DNA of 20,578 nt. It comes from ZLKRG08 sp051006515. Lineage in GTDB: Bacteria > Actinomycetota > Actinomycetes > Nanopelagicales > Nanopelagicaceae. Shown here in pieces: positions 1-7,971 of the stretch. The DNA lies in contig JBPCTD010000055.1 of NCBI GenBank assembly GCA_051006515.1, forward strand, positions 1 through 20,578. Direction: 5' to 3'. The number at the start of each line of letters is the position of its first letter. Position 1 is the stretch's first letter. The notes below the pieces were generated by a model, which ran no database searches, was not told the origin of the DNA, and was given only the letters and a program-made list of their open reading frames with translations. Both the position numbers and the translations under genes were made by a program.

Positions 1-863
1 CGCTTTGGATACTTCTCAAAATTAGGTTTGCGCTTCTCTTTATATGCATCGCGACCTTCTTGGCCTTCTTCAGTCATGTAGAAAAGAAGTGTGGCATCGC
101 CCGCTAATTGTTGTACCCCTGCAAGTCCATCATCTGCGGCATTTAAGCCAGCTTTCAGTAATCGCAGAGCCAACGGGGAGTTTTGCAACATTTCGCGCGC
201 CCATTGAACTGTCTCTGCTTCTAAATCTTTTACTGGCACAACCGTGTTAACCAAGCCCATATCTAAAGCTTCTTGGGCATCGTATTGTCTAGTTAAGAAC
301 CAAATCTCGCGCGCTTTTTTCTGGCCAACATGTCTTGCCAAAAGTCCTGCACCATAACCACCATCAAATGAACCAACCATTGGTCCGGTCTGGCCAAATT
401 TTGCATTCTCTGCTGCAATTGTTAAATCACAGACCACATGCAATACGTGTCCTCCGCCAATTGCCCAACCTGCCACCATTGCAATTACTGGTTTTGGCAT
501 TCTACGAATTTGAATTTGTAAATCTAATACATTTAAACGGCCAATTCCTTTAGCGCCAACTTGATCATCGCCAATGTATCCATCATCACCGCGAACACTG
601 ATATCTCCACCAGAACAGAAAGCTTCATCGCCAGCGCCAGTAAAAATAACTACGCCAACTTTTTCATCATCGCGCGCTAAATCAAAGGCAGATTTAAGTT
701 CGATGATGGTCTGTGGTCTAAATGCATTTCTAACTTCTGGACGATTAATTGTGATTTTTGCGATGCCTTCAGCGGTTTCATAAATAATGTCTTGAAAATC
801 TCCGCTCTTGACCCACGTTGGAATTGTGCGACTTGGGAAATCCCGCTTGATTGGCTTGCTCAT
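1..863 (-). CDS. menB: 1,4-dihydroxy-2-naphthoyl-CoA synthase (partial at left edge)
   Basis: Cytosolic crotonase-fold enzyme that closes the ring of o-succinylbenzoyl-CoA to give 1,4-dihydroxy-2-naphthoyl-CoA in menaquinone synthesis. I translated 287 codons from ATG at 861-863 to the window edge. The family is about 285 residues, so only the last few residues are missing. Visible motifs are ITINRPEVRNAFRP near residues 37-50, an oxyanion-hole region FCSGGD at 82-87, AIGGGHVLH at 134-142, and the signature TGPMVGSFDGGYG at 159-171 with predicted catalytic S165 and D167. FYMTEEGQEGRDA near 261-273 carries the conserved Tyr. G160 in TGP matches the bicarbonate-dependent type I enzymes (E. coli and Bacillus style), not the Asp-bearing type II form of Mycobacterium. 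It is divergent from menE with a 21-base gap and has no Shine-Dalgarno. Confidence 0.97.
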   Translation of the reverse strand, partial: MSKPIKRDFPSRTIPTWVKSGDFQDIIYETAEGIAKITINRPEVRNAFRPQTIIELKSAFDLARDDEKVGVVIFTGAGDEAFCSGGDISVRGDDGYIGDDQVGAKGIGRLNVLDLQIQIRRMPKPVIAMVAGWAIGGGHVLHVVCDLTIAAENAKFGQTGPMVGSFDGGYGAGLLARHVGQKKAREIWFLTRQYDAQEALDMGLVNTVVPVKDLEAETVQWAREMLQNSPLALRLLKAGLNAADDGLAGVQQLAGDATLLFYMTEEGQEGRDAYKEKRKPNFEKYPK

Positions 864-884
864 GCGCCTTAGCCTACGGGGGTA
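864..884. promoter_or_regulatory. Overlapping divergent promoters for menB and menE
   Basis: On the minus strand TAGGCT (876 down to 871) lies 7 bases before the menB ATG. On the plus strand TAGCCT (870-875) lies 9 bases before the menE ATG. The two -10 hexamers share five base pairs. Plausible -35 elements are TTGATT at 847-852 for menE (17-base spacer) and TTGCGT at 900-895 for menB (18-base spacer), each inside the opposite gene's start. Both transcripts would begin at or very near the start codon. Promoter assignment is inference from sequence. Confidence 0.6.
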
Positions 885-1850
885 ATGGAAAACGACGCAA
901 AATCATTGGACTTAAAAGAGCCCTTTAGATACCAGGAATCGTGGTCAATTCCACAGGCGATGGATGAACTTTCGCGTGCGTTGCGAAACGGAACCGATAT
1001 TGCAATCAGCACTAGTGGTTCAAGCGGTGCACCAAAAGAAATTCTCTTGCCTGCTAGCGCACTGATATTTAGCTCAAGAAATTCCAATCATTTTCTTGGC
1101 GCAAAATCTGGTGAACGTTGGTCATTACTTCTTTCCCCAACACATGCAGCTGGCATAAATGTATTAGTGCGTTCTATAGAACTTGGCACAACTCCAGTTA
1201 CAGTTGAACAGAGCGCTGATTACAGCGCCATAGTTCCAACCCAATTATTCCGCGCGCTAAATGGTGATCAACAACTTCTTCAGCATCTGCAATCTTGTAA
1301 AGCTGTATTGGTTGGTGGCGCTGCTAGCGATGAGAATCTTTTAGCTGAAGCTAAAGCAAAAGGTATTAATTGCATAACCACATATGGCATGACGGAAACA
1401 TCTGGTGGCTGTGTTTATGATGGCGTTGCGCTACCCGGAGTTGAAATAAAGATTGCAGAAACTATCCAAATCAAAGGCCCGATGTTGGCAAAGGTAGTGA
1501 CTCAGGAAGGATTCTTCGTCACCAAAGATCTTGGCTACCTCAAAGACGGTAAATTATTTATTACTGGCAGAGTGGACGATGTAATCATCAGCGGCGGCAT
1601 AAATATTTCTCTTAGCGCAGTTGAAACTTTTCTAGGTAACTCATATGCAGCATTTGGCAGAGAAGATGCCGAATGGGGCGTAGCTCTAAATTTAGCCACA
1701 AGCGGCCAAGATGCTGATGAAGAAATTCAAAAACGACTTGCAGAAAAGTTTGGCGTTAAAGCACGGAACATTTATCGAATTAAAGAGATACCTAGAACTG
1801 CGTTGCAAAAGGTAGATCGAATCGAACTTGGTAAGTTACTCCCAAGATGA
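885..1850 (+). CDS. menE: o-succinylbenzoate-CoA ligase
   Basis: ANL-superfamily adenylate-forming ligase that makes o-succinylbenzoyl-CoA, the substrate of MenB, using ATP and CoA. In the 321-residue product I see the phosphate-binding loop STSGSSGAPKE at 42-52, the A5-type motif TYGMTETSGG at 166-175, DLGYL with D215, the hinge region GRVDDVIISGGINIS at 228-242, and the C-terminal IPRTALQKVDR where K309 is the predicted adenylation lysine. The family is usually longer (about 360 residues in Mycobacterium, more in Bacillus), so the N-terminal domain is compact. The specific call rests on the family motifs plus divergent menB and downstream menA; motifs alone would say only acyl-CoA synthetase. 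The stop overlaps the menA start as ATGA, implying translational coupling. Confidence 0.9.
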   Translation: MENDAKSLDLKEPFRYQESWSIPQAMDELSRALRNGTDIAISTSGSSGAPKEILLPASALIFSSRNSNHFLGAKSGERWSLLLSPTHAAGINVLVRSIELGTTPVTVEQSADYSAIVPTQLFRALNGDQQLLQHLQSCKAVLVGGAASDENLLAEAKAKGINCITTYGMTETSGGCVYDGVALPGVEIKIAETIQIKGPMLAKVVTQEGFFVTKDLGYLKDGKLFITGRVDDVIISGGINISLSAVETFLGNSYAAFGREDAEWGVALNLATSGQDADEEIQKRLAEKFGVKARNIYRIKEIPRTALQKVDRIELGKLLPR

Positions 1851-2683
1851 ATAGATGGATTCTTGGCGCAAGAACGCGCACACTTCCGGCTGTAATTGCA
1901 CCGGTCATTGTCGCGCTGGCACTTGCCTACCCAAAATTCAATTTAGTTAATGCTTTGCTTGCTTTAACTGTTGGTCTTTCATTACAAATCGCAGTTAATT
2001 ACGCAAATGATTATTCCGATGGGATCAGAGGTACCGATTCAGATCGAATTGGTCCAACGCGTTTAGTAGCAAGCGGTTTAGCTACTGCTGATGAGGTAAA
2101 ACGAGCTGCTTATAGTTCATTTGCGATTGGCGCTATCGCCGGCGCATACCTTGCTTCCAGAACTAGTTATTGGTTAATTCTTATCGGCGCTACCGCAATC
2201 ATCTCTGCCTGGCGTTACACCGGTGGCAAAAATCCTTATGGTTATCGCGGCCTCGGTGAACTTTATGTCTTTATTTATTTTGGCTTGGTTGCAACTATCG
2301 GAACTTACTTCAGTCAAACAGGAAAAATCGAGGTTGAAGCAATTGTTGCGGCAATCTCAAATGGCGCAATCTCATGCGCTTTACTAATGGTCAATAACAT
2401 CAGAGATATTGAAGGCGACGAAAAATCTGGCAAGCGCACATTGGCAGTCAGGATTGGCGATACCAGAGCCCGCCGCTTTTACATGTTCCTGATATTTATC
2501 GCGATCTTTACCGGCTCTGTCGTATCAATTTTGGTCCCGCTGGGAATATTTCCCGCGATTCGGTTATTGAATGAGATAAAGTTCAAGAAAGGTAAAGAGC
2601 TGATTTCAGTGCTCGGAGCTACTGGAAAATTCCAGTTGATTATCGGAGCGCTAATCTCAGTTGGCGCATTAATTAATATCTGA
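1847..2683 (+). CDS. menA: 1,4-dihydroxy-2-naphthoate polyprenyltransferase
   Basis: Membrane UbiA-family prenyltransferase that joins a polyprenyl chain to 1,4-dihydroxy-2-naphthoate, giving demethylmenaquinone. The 278-residue protein has the two Asp-rich motifs of the family: NYANDYSDGIRGTD at 51-64 and NNIRDIEGDEKSGKRTLAVRIG from about 183. These bind Mg-diphosphate. The rest is hydrophobic with about eight or nine predicted membrane helices, and TRTLPAVIAPVIV near the N-terminus is typical of MenA. It starts inside the menE stop (ATGA). The following gene begins 15 bases downstream with its own strong ribosome binding site. Confidence 0.95.
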   Translation: MNRWILGARTRTLPAVIAPVIVALALAYPKFNLVNALLALTVGLSLQIAVNYANDYSDGIRGTDSDRIGPTRLVASGLATADEVKRAAYSSFAIGAIAGAYLASRTSYWLILIGATAIISAWRYTGGKNPYGYRGLGELYVFIYFGLVATIGTYFSQTGKIEVEAIVAAISNGAISCALLMVNNIRDIEGDEKSGKRTLAVRIGDTRARRFYMFLIFIAIFTGSVVSILVPLGIFPAIRLLNEIKFKKGKELISVLGATGKFQLIIGALISVGALINI

Positions 2684-2686
2684 TTT

Positions 2687-2693
2687 AAGGAGG
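2687..2693 (+). promoter_or_regulatory. Strong Shine-Dalgarno for the PLDc_N gene
   Basis: AAGGAGG sits 5 bases before the ATG at 2699, in the gap after menA. It is the fullest Shine-Dalgarno seen in the window and supports this start. Most other first genes in the window lack one. Confidence 0.85.
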
Positions 2694-2698
2694 TCGGA

Positions 2699-2953
2699 AT
2701 GCTAAGAGTTCTATTCACTTACGTGCTTCCGATTGGTCTTGCCATCTACGCAATCGCAGATATTTCACGCACTGATGACTCAGATGTAAAACTCTTACCT
2801 AAATGGGGCTGGTTTCTAGTTAGCATTTTTGTTGGAATCATCGGACCAGTTGCTTGGATTATCGCTGGCAAGAACCGCAGACCAAAGCCACCAAAGCGCG
2901 GCAAAGGTCCTATCGGTCCAGATGATGATCCAGACTTCCTAAAGAAACTTTAA
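2699..2953 (+). CDS. Small two-helix membrane protein, PLDc_N family
   Basis: An 84-residue protein with two predicted membrane helices, roughly residues 3-20 and 37-57. The second carries the WGWFLVSIFVGIIGPVAWIIAGK pattern typical of the phospholipase D nuclease N-terminal (PLDc_N) family. No PLD catalytic HKD domain follows, so the name does not imply phospholipase activity. The tail, from about residue 58, is basic and then acidic (KNRRPKPPKRGKGPIGPDDD) and is probably cytoplasmic. Similar small proteins lie near men genes in other actinobacteria (from memory). Function is unknown. Its TAA stop falls in the TTAA that is also the stop of convergent ccsB. Confidence 0.85.
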   Translation: MLRVLFTYVLPIGLAIYAIADISRTDDSDVKLLPKWGWFLVSIFVGIIGPVAWIIAGKNRRPKPPKRGKGPIGPDDDPDFLKKL

Positions 2954-3867
2954 AGTCCGCTGTAAGTGTGCTTACCGGTCCCCCAAATATTTATATAAAC
3001 ATAGTTAAATAAAAATGTAGAACCGGCAATTAAACAGAGCCATGCTGCTTTGCGCCCTTTCCAACCAATAGTTACGCGGGCGTGTAAGTAAGCGGCGTAA
3101 GCCACCCAGGTAATAAAAGCCCAGGTTTCTTTTGGATCCCAGCCCCAATATCTTCCCCACGCGCTCTCTGCCCAAATAGCGCCGGCTATAACGGCAAAAG
3201 TCCAAAGTGGAAATACAAATGCCACTAATCGATAAGCCAATTGATCAAGAGTTTCTAAATCTGGCAAACGCTTAGCCCATGGATTGCGTCCACCTTTACG
3301 CTCTCTGGAATCAAGCCATAGATACATTCCTGAAATCACATTAGCTAAGAAGAAAACTCCGCCTGAAATAATTGCAGCAGATACGTGAATTACCAACCAA
3401 GTTGATTTCAATGCTGGCACCAGCGGTGCAATTGGGCGATAAATAATGGTTACTGCGGTTCCTAAAACTAGAAGCACAAAAATAGAGATTGGTAAGCCAA
3501 GCCAACGAAGATCATATTTTCGAAGCGTTGCAAGATAAGCGATGCTAAATGCTAAAGCCCCAGTAATTGAGAACTCATACATATTGCTCCATGGGACTCG
3601 GCTAGCAGAAATTCCGCGTGCCACGACGCCAACAAATAGAAGCGCAGTACCCAAAATCATCATTGCAGTTGCAATGCGCGCTGCCTTTTCAGTTTTGGTG
3701 TAATCAAGAGTTTTAGTTAGTAAATTGCCTTCAGTTTCGGCAGCGTTCTGTGGTTTACGTAAAGACCATGCGGTTTCATAAGCATGTGCCAAAAATGCCA
3801 AGGTATATACGACCATACTTGAATACACCAAGTAGTTTGAAAGAAATGCCCAATTTCTACTGCTCAC
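2950..3867 (-). CDS. ccsB: System II cytochrome c biogenesis protein CcsB/CcsA (ResC type)
   Basis: Polytopic membrane protein of the heme handling protein superfamily, which works with ResB to move heme outward and attach it to apocytochrome c. The 305-residue protein has the tryptophan-rich WWD-type motif at about 237-253 (WGRYWGWDPKETWAFITW). Predicted heme-ligand histidines are H161 (WLVIHVSAA), H262 (YLHARVTIGW) and H300 (GTGKHTYSGL). About eight membrane helices are predicted. The start is GTG at 3867, overlapping the resB stop as GTGA. Last gene of the five-gene unit, and its stop overlaps that of the convergent PLDc_N gene. Mycobacterial counterparts (Rv0529) are named ccsA or ccsB depending on the source. 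Confidence 0.93.
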   Translation of the reverse strand: MSSRNWAFLSNYLVYSSMVVYTLAFLAHAYETAWSLRKPQNAAETEGNLLTKTLDYTKTEKAARIATAMMILGTALLFVGVVARGISASRVPWSNMYEFSITGALAFSIAYLATLRKYDLRWLGLPISIFVLLVLGTAVTIIYRPIAPLVPALKSTWLVIHVSAAIISGGVFFLANVISGMYLWLDSRERKGGRNPWAKRLPDLETLDQLAYRLVAFVFPLWTFAVIAGAIWAESAWGRYWGWDPKETWAFITWVAYAAYLHARVTIGWKGRKAAWLCLIAGSTFLFNYVYINIWGTGKHTYSGL

Positions 3868-5306
3868 GATAACTCCTTCACTAACTTCTCAATCTCTTCT
3901 GCCAAACCTGGTGCGCCATTCTTAGCTAGGCCTGCAACTTGTAATTGCGAACCTTTCTTACGAATCCAAATTCTGCGATGACGAGCAAATAGCGAAGCCA
4001 ATAATCCTAGAATCGCAAAGATTCCACCAATTAAGGCTAACCCTTTGCCTGGATCTCGCACTATGTTCAAATTCACCCAAGGTACGTAGCCTTCAAAAGT
4101 CAAAGAACCTTCAGCAAATTCATAGCTTTCGCCAACTTTCAACGCCACAGTGCCAACTTCTTTCATTTTATCTGTGTTCAATTTATATACAGATTGTGGG
4201 ATGCCGTTATCAATTTGAAGATCGCCGACCCAGACGCCAATTAGTAACCTTGGATCAAGTGCTTCTGGATAGGCGCTGGTTGCCGGTTTACCTTCTGGCA
4301 ATTCATAAGTTGGAAAGAATGAGGCAACAAAACCAATCTGCGGTTTGGTATCTGGAACTTTGATTGCGCCAATTGATGAAAGGTTTGCATCTTGTGGCAG
4401 CAGTGGCACTGCACCTTGATAAACCACTTCCTTTGCCGCATTTCGTACAGTTACTAGTGGTGCATAGCCATTTGCTTGTAAATAAACAGAGGTACTGCCA
4501 AATTTCAGTGGCGAATTAACTTTAACTATTTTCTTGATTGGCTTGGCATCAGGGTTCTCGGCTACCGAAACAAATAGTGTGTAATCCTCCGGCATACTGG
4601 TAATTGGATTGTATTTTGCTTTGAAATTCTCGGCTTTGATTACAAAAGGCGGCAAATTCTTTTCGTTAAACAATTTTCCATAAGTAACTGAGTCGTAATT
4701 GGTTGGAATATTTGTAAAGCGCTCACCGATATTAACAATGGAGTCAGCTTTCATGCCAAATAGCGATCCAACACTTACGCCTAACAAAATCAAAATAAGT
4801 GAAAGATGAAAAATTAAATTTCCAAATTCGCGAAGATAACCCTTTTCGGCGCTGATCCAATCGGCTTCACTGCGTACGCGAAACCTTTTTGCTTTTAGAT
4901 ATTCATTAGCTGCAGCCAAATCACCTGTAAAGGTTTGGAAATGTTCCATACGTTCCAAGCGACTTGGAGCAGATGGCGGTTCACTGACTGCAGACTTTGC
5001 ATGTTCTAAAGTTCTTGGAATTACACAGCCAATCAAAGAGATAAATAGCAAAATATAGATAGAGCTAAACCAAGGTGATCCATAAACATCAAACATCCAA
5101 AGTTTGTCTAGGAACTTTGCTAACTCCGGGTTGCGTTCAAAGAAATCTCTAACTGGGATTGGCCCATTTGTGCGCTGCGGTAATAAAGAACCAGGGATTG
5201 ACGCTAACGCTGTTAAAAGCAAGAGAATTAAGGCGGTGCGCATACTGGTTAGCTGGCGCCATAAGTAACGCAAGCTGCCTACGAAACCTAAAGCAATATC
5301 GCTCAT
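3864..5306 (-). CDS. resB: Cytochrome c biogenesis protein ResB
   Basis: Partner of CcsB in the System II heme export and ligation complex. The 480-residue protein has three N-terminal membrane helices (about 24-42, 79-96, 164-184), a large extracytoplasmic domain of about 230 residues, and a fourth helix near 415-440. This is the usual ResB/Ccs1 layout. H167 in the third helix (NLIFHLSLILILLGVSVG) matches a conserved heme-linked position of the family. The segment PGSLLPQRTNG after helix 1 is also typical. The start ATG overlaps the ccdA stop (ATGA). Assignment rests on layout, motif and neighbours. Confidence 0.93.
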   Translation of the reverse strand: MSDIALGFVGSLRYLWRQLTSMRTALILLLLTALASIPGSLLPQRTNGPIPVRDFFERNPELAKFLDKLWMFDVYGSPWFSSIYILLFISLIGCVIPRTLEHAKSAVSEPPSAPSRLERMEHFQTFTGDLAAANEYLKAKRFRVRSEADWISAEKGYLREFGNLIFHLSLILILLGVSVGSLFGMKADSIVNIGERFTNIPTNYDSVTYGKLFNEKNLPPFVIKAENFKAKYNPITSMPEDYTLFVSVAENPDAKPIKKIVKVNSPLKFGSTSVYLQANGYAPLVTVRNAAKEVVYQGAVPLLPQDANLSSIGAIKVPDTKPQIGFVASFFPTYELPEGKPATSAYPEALDPRLLIGVWVGDLQIDNGIPQSVYKLNTDKMKEVGTVALKVGESYEFAEGSLTFEGYVPWVNLNIVRDPGKGLALIGGIFAILGLLASLFARHRRIWIRKKGSQLQVAGLAKNGAPGLAEEIEKLVKELS

Positions 5307-6028
5307 AGCACCGGCTCAAATCCTGAAATCAAACTTCTAAGTGAAATCATCCAGCTATCCCAAGTTCCTGTGAGTTGAGCGATTCCCACCAAAATTAAAA
5401 GCACGCCACCAACGAAGGAAATCTTCTCCCCGTTTCTTGCTAAGAATTTTCGGAATCTTTCAGATTTATCAAGGTAGAGGCCACTTAAAATAAATGGTGT
5501 TCCTAAACCAAAACAATATGCAATCGAAAGAATGGCACCTCTTGATGCGCTAGCGCTCTCTATCGCTAAAGTTTGCACCGCAGCTAAAGCAGGTCCAATA
5601 CACGGAGTCCAACCTAAACCAAATAAAAAGCCGAGGATTGGCGCACCTAATAATCCACTTTGTGTAGATTTGGTAAATTTATAAGTTCGCATCATTTTGA
5701 TACGACCCATAAAAATCAAACCTAAAACTATTGTGAAAATACCAAGCACAATTGAAATAGTTCTTTGATTGGCAGAGATTTGGCTACCCAGGCTGCCAAA
5801 GAGCGCACCATAAGTAATAAATAGAGCCGTAAATCCCAAAACAAATAAAGTTGAACCTAAAAGTAATTTTCCACGGCTTTTAGAGAAACCAGCGGCATAA
5901 CTTAAATAGCCCGGAACTAATGGAATCACGCAAGGTGATGCAAAAGAAATAAGCCCTGCAATGGCAGCAATCGGCAGCGCCAAAATTAAATTGCCTGATA
6001 ATAAATAATTTGCAAGATCGCTTCTCAT
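5303..6028 (-). CDS. ccdA: Cytochrome c biogenesis / thiol-disulfide transporter CcdA
   Basis: Membrane protein that carries reducing equivalents from cytosolic thioredoxin to extracytoplasmic thioredoxin-like proteins, here most likely the TlpA encoded just upstream. The 241-residue product has six predicted helices and the two hallmark half-motifs SFASPCVIPLVPGYL (C33) and GLGWTPCIGPALAAVQ (C143), the redox cysteine pair. Length is normal for short CcdA proteins without DsbD side domains. The ATG at 6028 overlaps the tlpA stop (ATGA), and the next gene resB is coupled in the same way. Confidence 0.96.
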   Translation of the reverse strand: MRSDLANYLLSGNLILALPIAAIAGLISFASPCVIPLVPGYLSYAAGFSKSRGKLLLGSTLFVLGFTALFITYGALFGSLGSQISANQRTISIVLGIFTIVLGLIFMGRIKMMRTYKFTKSTQSGLLGAPILGFLFGLGWTPCIGPALAAVQTLAIESASASRGAILSIAYCFGLGTPFILSGLYLDKSERFRKFLARNGEKISFVGGVLLILVGIAQLTGTWDSWMISLRSLISGFEPVL

Positions 6029-6558
6029 TCGGAATGCAATCTCTCAATTAATGCGCTTAAAGAGCTATATGTAACTTGGCCAGATACTCGAGCCGCTACG
6101 CGACCTTTTTTATCCATAATGATTGTGGTTGGGATGGCATTTGCACTTAAAGTATCGCGGAAAGCTACTAAAACTGAATCATCTACCAACGATGGATATG
6201 GCAACTCAAAACGTTTCTCAAATGCGCGAGCTGCTACCTCTGAATCTCTAGTTAAAACTCCAAGAAAAACAACACCTTTATATTTCTCTGCGAGCGCCTT
6301 TAAAGTTGGCGCTTCTGCTCTACATGGAGCGCACCAAGATGCCCACACATTTACTACCACTATCCCGCCATGTGGCAGCTGATAATTTTCACCTTCTAAA
6401 GTTTTTCCAGTAAGTACCGGACCTAACTTGCGATCATTGGCATCAATAACTGTGACTGTGCCATTTCCAGAAACAAAACTTTTGGTTGCAACTTGTTGTC
6501 CGCCACCACATCCGCTTAAAAGTATGGCGAGCACTACGAGTGCAACTAAACGTTTCAA
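6025..6558 (-). CDS. TlpA/ResA-like lipoprotein thioredoxin
   Basis: Membrane-anchored extracytoplasmic thioredoxin expected to reduce the CXXCH cysteines of apocytochromes c and to be recharged by CcdA. The 177-residue protein starts with a lipoprotein signal whose lipobox LLSGC puts the lipidated cysteine at C17. The thioredoxin fold follows, with active site WCAPC (C76, C79) inside VVVNVWASWCAPCRAEAP and the cis-proline loop NAIPTT near 140. The start codon is TTG at 6558, overlapping the preceding TGA as TTGA. No better start is seen, and the signal peptide begins here. Equivalent to Rv0526 by position. Confidence 0.93.
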   Translation of the reverse strand: MKRLVALVVLAILLSGCGGGQQVATKSFVSGNGTVTVIDANDRKLGPVLTGKTLEGENYQLPHGGIVVVNVWASWCAPCRAEAPTLKALAEKYKGVVFLGVLTRDSEVAARAFEKRFELPYPSLVDDSVLVAFRDTLSANAIPTTIIMDKKGRVAARVSGQVTYSSLSALIERLHSE

Positions 6559-7166
6559 GGTAATAAGTGCTTTGCTGGTTCAGAATAAGTAAGGTTTGAA
6601 ATCATGCCTTCATCATCGAAATGAATTGAAGTTACTGATGCCAAAGTGCAGATGCGTTTGCGCGGATCATGCAAAAATCTTCTGCCTTCAATTGCACTTC
6701 TTAAAATCCATATTGGTAATTGATGTGAAACAACTACTGCATCTTTACCGGATGCCGCATCTCTAGCGGCAAATACTGCAGCTAACATGCGATTAACTTG
6801 TTCTACATAAGGTTCGCCCCATGAAGGACGCCATGGATTCCAGAGTTTTGGCCAAGCAGTTGGCTGACGTAAAACTCCATCACCGACGCCAAATGGTTTT
6901 CCTTCGAAGACATTTGCTGCTTCGATTAATCGTTCATCAGTCTTGATTATTAACCCATGCGCATCTGCAATTGGTTTAGCAGTCTGTTGAGCGCGCTCAA
7001 GTGGTGAAGCGTGAATCGCGCCTAAGTCGAGAGCTTTTGACCACTCGCCTAAAGTTTTTGCCATCTCTTCGCCACGCTTAGAGAGGAACCAGCCTTTCTG
7101 ACGGCCATACAGAATCTTCTGCGGGTTCTCGACCTCGCCATGTCGAATTACATGCACGCTTGCCAT
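6555..7166 (-). CDS. Histidine phosphatase family protein (phosphoglycerate mutase-like)
   Basis: A 203-residue cytosolic protein of the histidine phosphatase superfamily. The catalytic RHGE motif is at 8-11, with H9 the predicted phospho-acceptor. R58 is in SPLERAQQTA, E82 is in ERLIEAANVFEG, and the second histidine H148 is in VVVSHQLPIW. Residues are consistent with a phosphatase; true glycolytic mutase activity is not implied. It is the first gene of the cytochrome c maturation unit and overlaps tlpA by 4 bases. The same order occurs in Mycobacterium (Rv0525 before Rv0526-Rv0529), so the link is conserved although its biochemical meaning is unknown. ATG at 7166 lies 6 bases after a TATCAT hexamer, so it is probably leaderless. 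Confidence 0.9.
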   Translation of the reverse strand: MASVHVIRHGEVENPQKILYGRQKGWFLSKRGEEMAKTLGEWSKALDLGAIHASPLERAQQTAKPIADAHGLIIKTDERLIEAANVFEGKPFGVGDGVLRQPTAWPKLWNPWRPSWGEPYVEQVNRMLAAVFAARDAASGKDAVVVSHQLPIWILRSAIEGRRFLHDPRKRICTLASVTSIHFDDEGMISNLTYSEPAKHLLP

Positions 7167-7172
7167 TGGGAA

Positions 7173-7178
7173 ATGATA
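7173..7178 (-). promoter_or_regulatory. -10 element for the cytochrome c maturation operon
   Basis: TATCAT on the minus strand ends 6 bases before the ATG at 7166, with no Shine-Dalgarno between. This is the spacing of a leaderless transcript. No clear -35 is seen. Confidence 0.55.
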
Positions 7179-7185
7179 AAGCGTT

Positions 7186-7191
7186 TAGGGT
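7186..7191 (+). promoter_or_regulatory. -10 element for the HAD-XPB operon
   Basis: TAGGGT ends 6 bases before the ATG at 7198. The gap (TAAGAC) has no Shine-Dalgarno, so a leaderless start is likely. No convincing -35. Confidence 0.55.
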
Positions 7192-7197
7192 TAAGAC

Positions 7198-7971
7198 ATG
7201 GCCGCCAGAAGCGCAGCATTCTTTGACCTTGATAACACATTGGTGCGTGGATCAACCCTTTATTTCCTAGGTCGCGCCATGTATCAACGCGGATTCTTCA
7301 CCAAAGCAGATATTTCAAAATTTGTAGTTGCAAATGTGAGATTTAGATTAACAGGGACTGAGAAACCAGAAGTAATTGCCAGATTCCAGAAAGCTGCAAC
7401 TGACTTTATTGGTGGCCATGATGTAAAGGATATTTACACAATTGGCGAATCGGTTTATGACGATTACGTATCGCCAGCTCTAATCAAGGGAACAATTGAA
7501 TTAGCGAAGCAGCATCTATCCGAAGGAGCAGAAGTTTGGTTAGTTACTGCGGCTCCAGAAGATATGGCAAAACTAATTGCAGATCGTTTAGGTTTTACTG
7601 GAGCAATCGGAACCAAGGTGCGAATAGAAGATGGTAAATACACCGGCGATTTAATTGGAAAAATACTACATGGCACAGAGAAAGCACGTGCAGTTAGAGA
7701 GTTAGCGGCAGAACGCGGATTTTCATTAAGTAATTGCCACGCATATTCTGATAGCGCCAGCGATTTTCCATTACTGCAATCTGTCGGAACACCACATGCG
7801 ATTAATCCAGATGCTCGCCTACGAATCAAAGCGCTGGCCGAAGGTTGGCAGATGCATGATTTTCGAAAGTTTAGAAAGTTAAATCGCCTACTTGGGCCAA
7901 CGGTCAGCCGAATTGTGGCGCTTGGCGCTTGGCTTACGCCTAGGTCGCGGGGAGATAAAAGAAGCGACTAA
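7198..7971 (+). CDS. HAD-IB family hydrolase (SerB-like phosphatase)
   Basis: A 257-residue cytosolic phosphatase of the haloacid dehalogenase superfamily, subfamily IB. Motif I is FFDLDNTLVRGST with nucleophile D10 and acid/base D12. Motif II is LVTAAPE with T117, motif III is K162 in GTEKARAV, and motif IV is YSDSASDFPLL with D185 and D189 as Mg ligands. A helical cap lies between motifs I and II. Such proteins are often annotated as phosphoserine phosphatase, and a SerB1 gene lies near proC in Mycobacterium, but the substrate cannot be read from sequence. The C-terminus is basic (RSRGDKRSD). It is 12 bases upstream of the next gene and begins a four-gene run. Confidence 0.92.
   Translation: MAARSAAFFDLDNTLVRGSTLYFLGRAMYQRGFFTKADISKFVVANVRFRLTGTEKPEVIARFQKAATDFIGGHDVKDIYTIGESVYDDYVSPALIKGTIELAKQHLSEGAEVWLVTAAPEDMAKLIADRLGFTGAIGTKVRIEDGKYTGDLIGKILHGTEKARAVRELAAERGFSLSNCHAYSDSASDFPLLQSVGTPHAINPDARLRIKALAEGWQMHDFRKFRKLNRLLGPTVSRIVALGAWLTPRSRGDKRSD

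Noticed and set aside
44..783. Three short plus-strand open frames (44-250, 335-553, 574-783).
   Set aside because: They lie antisense to menB, whose protein motifs are continuous across the whole region.
2699..2953. Phospholipase activity for the PLDc_N protein.
   Set aside because: Only the small N-terminal membrane module is present; no HKD catalytic motif is encoded.
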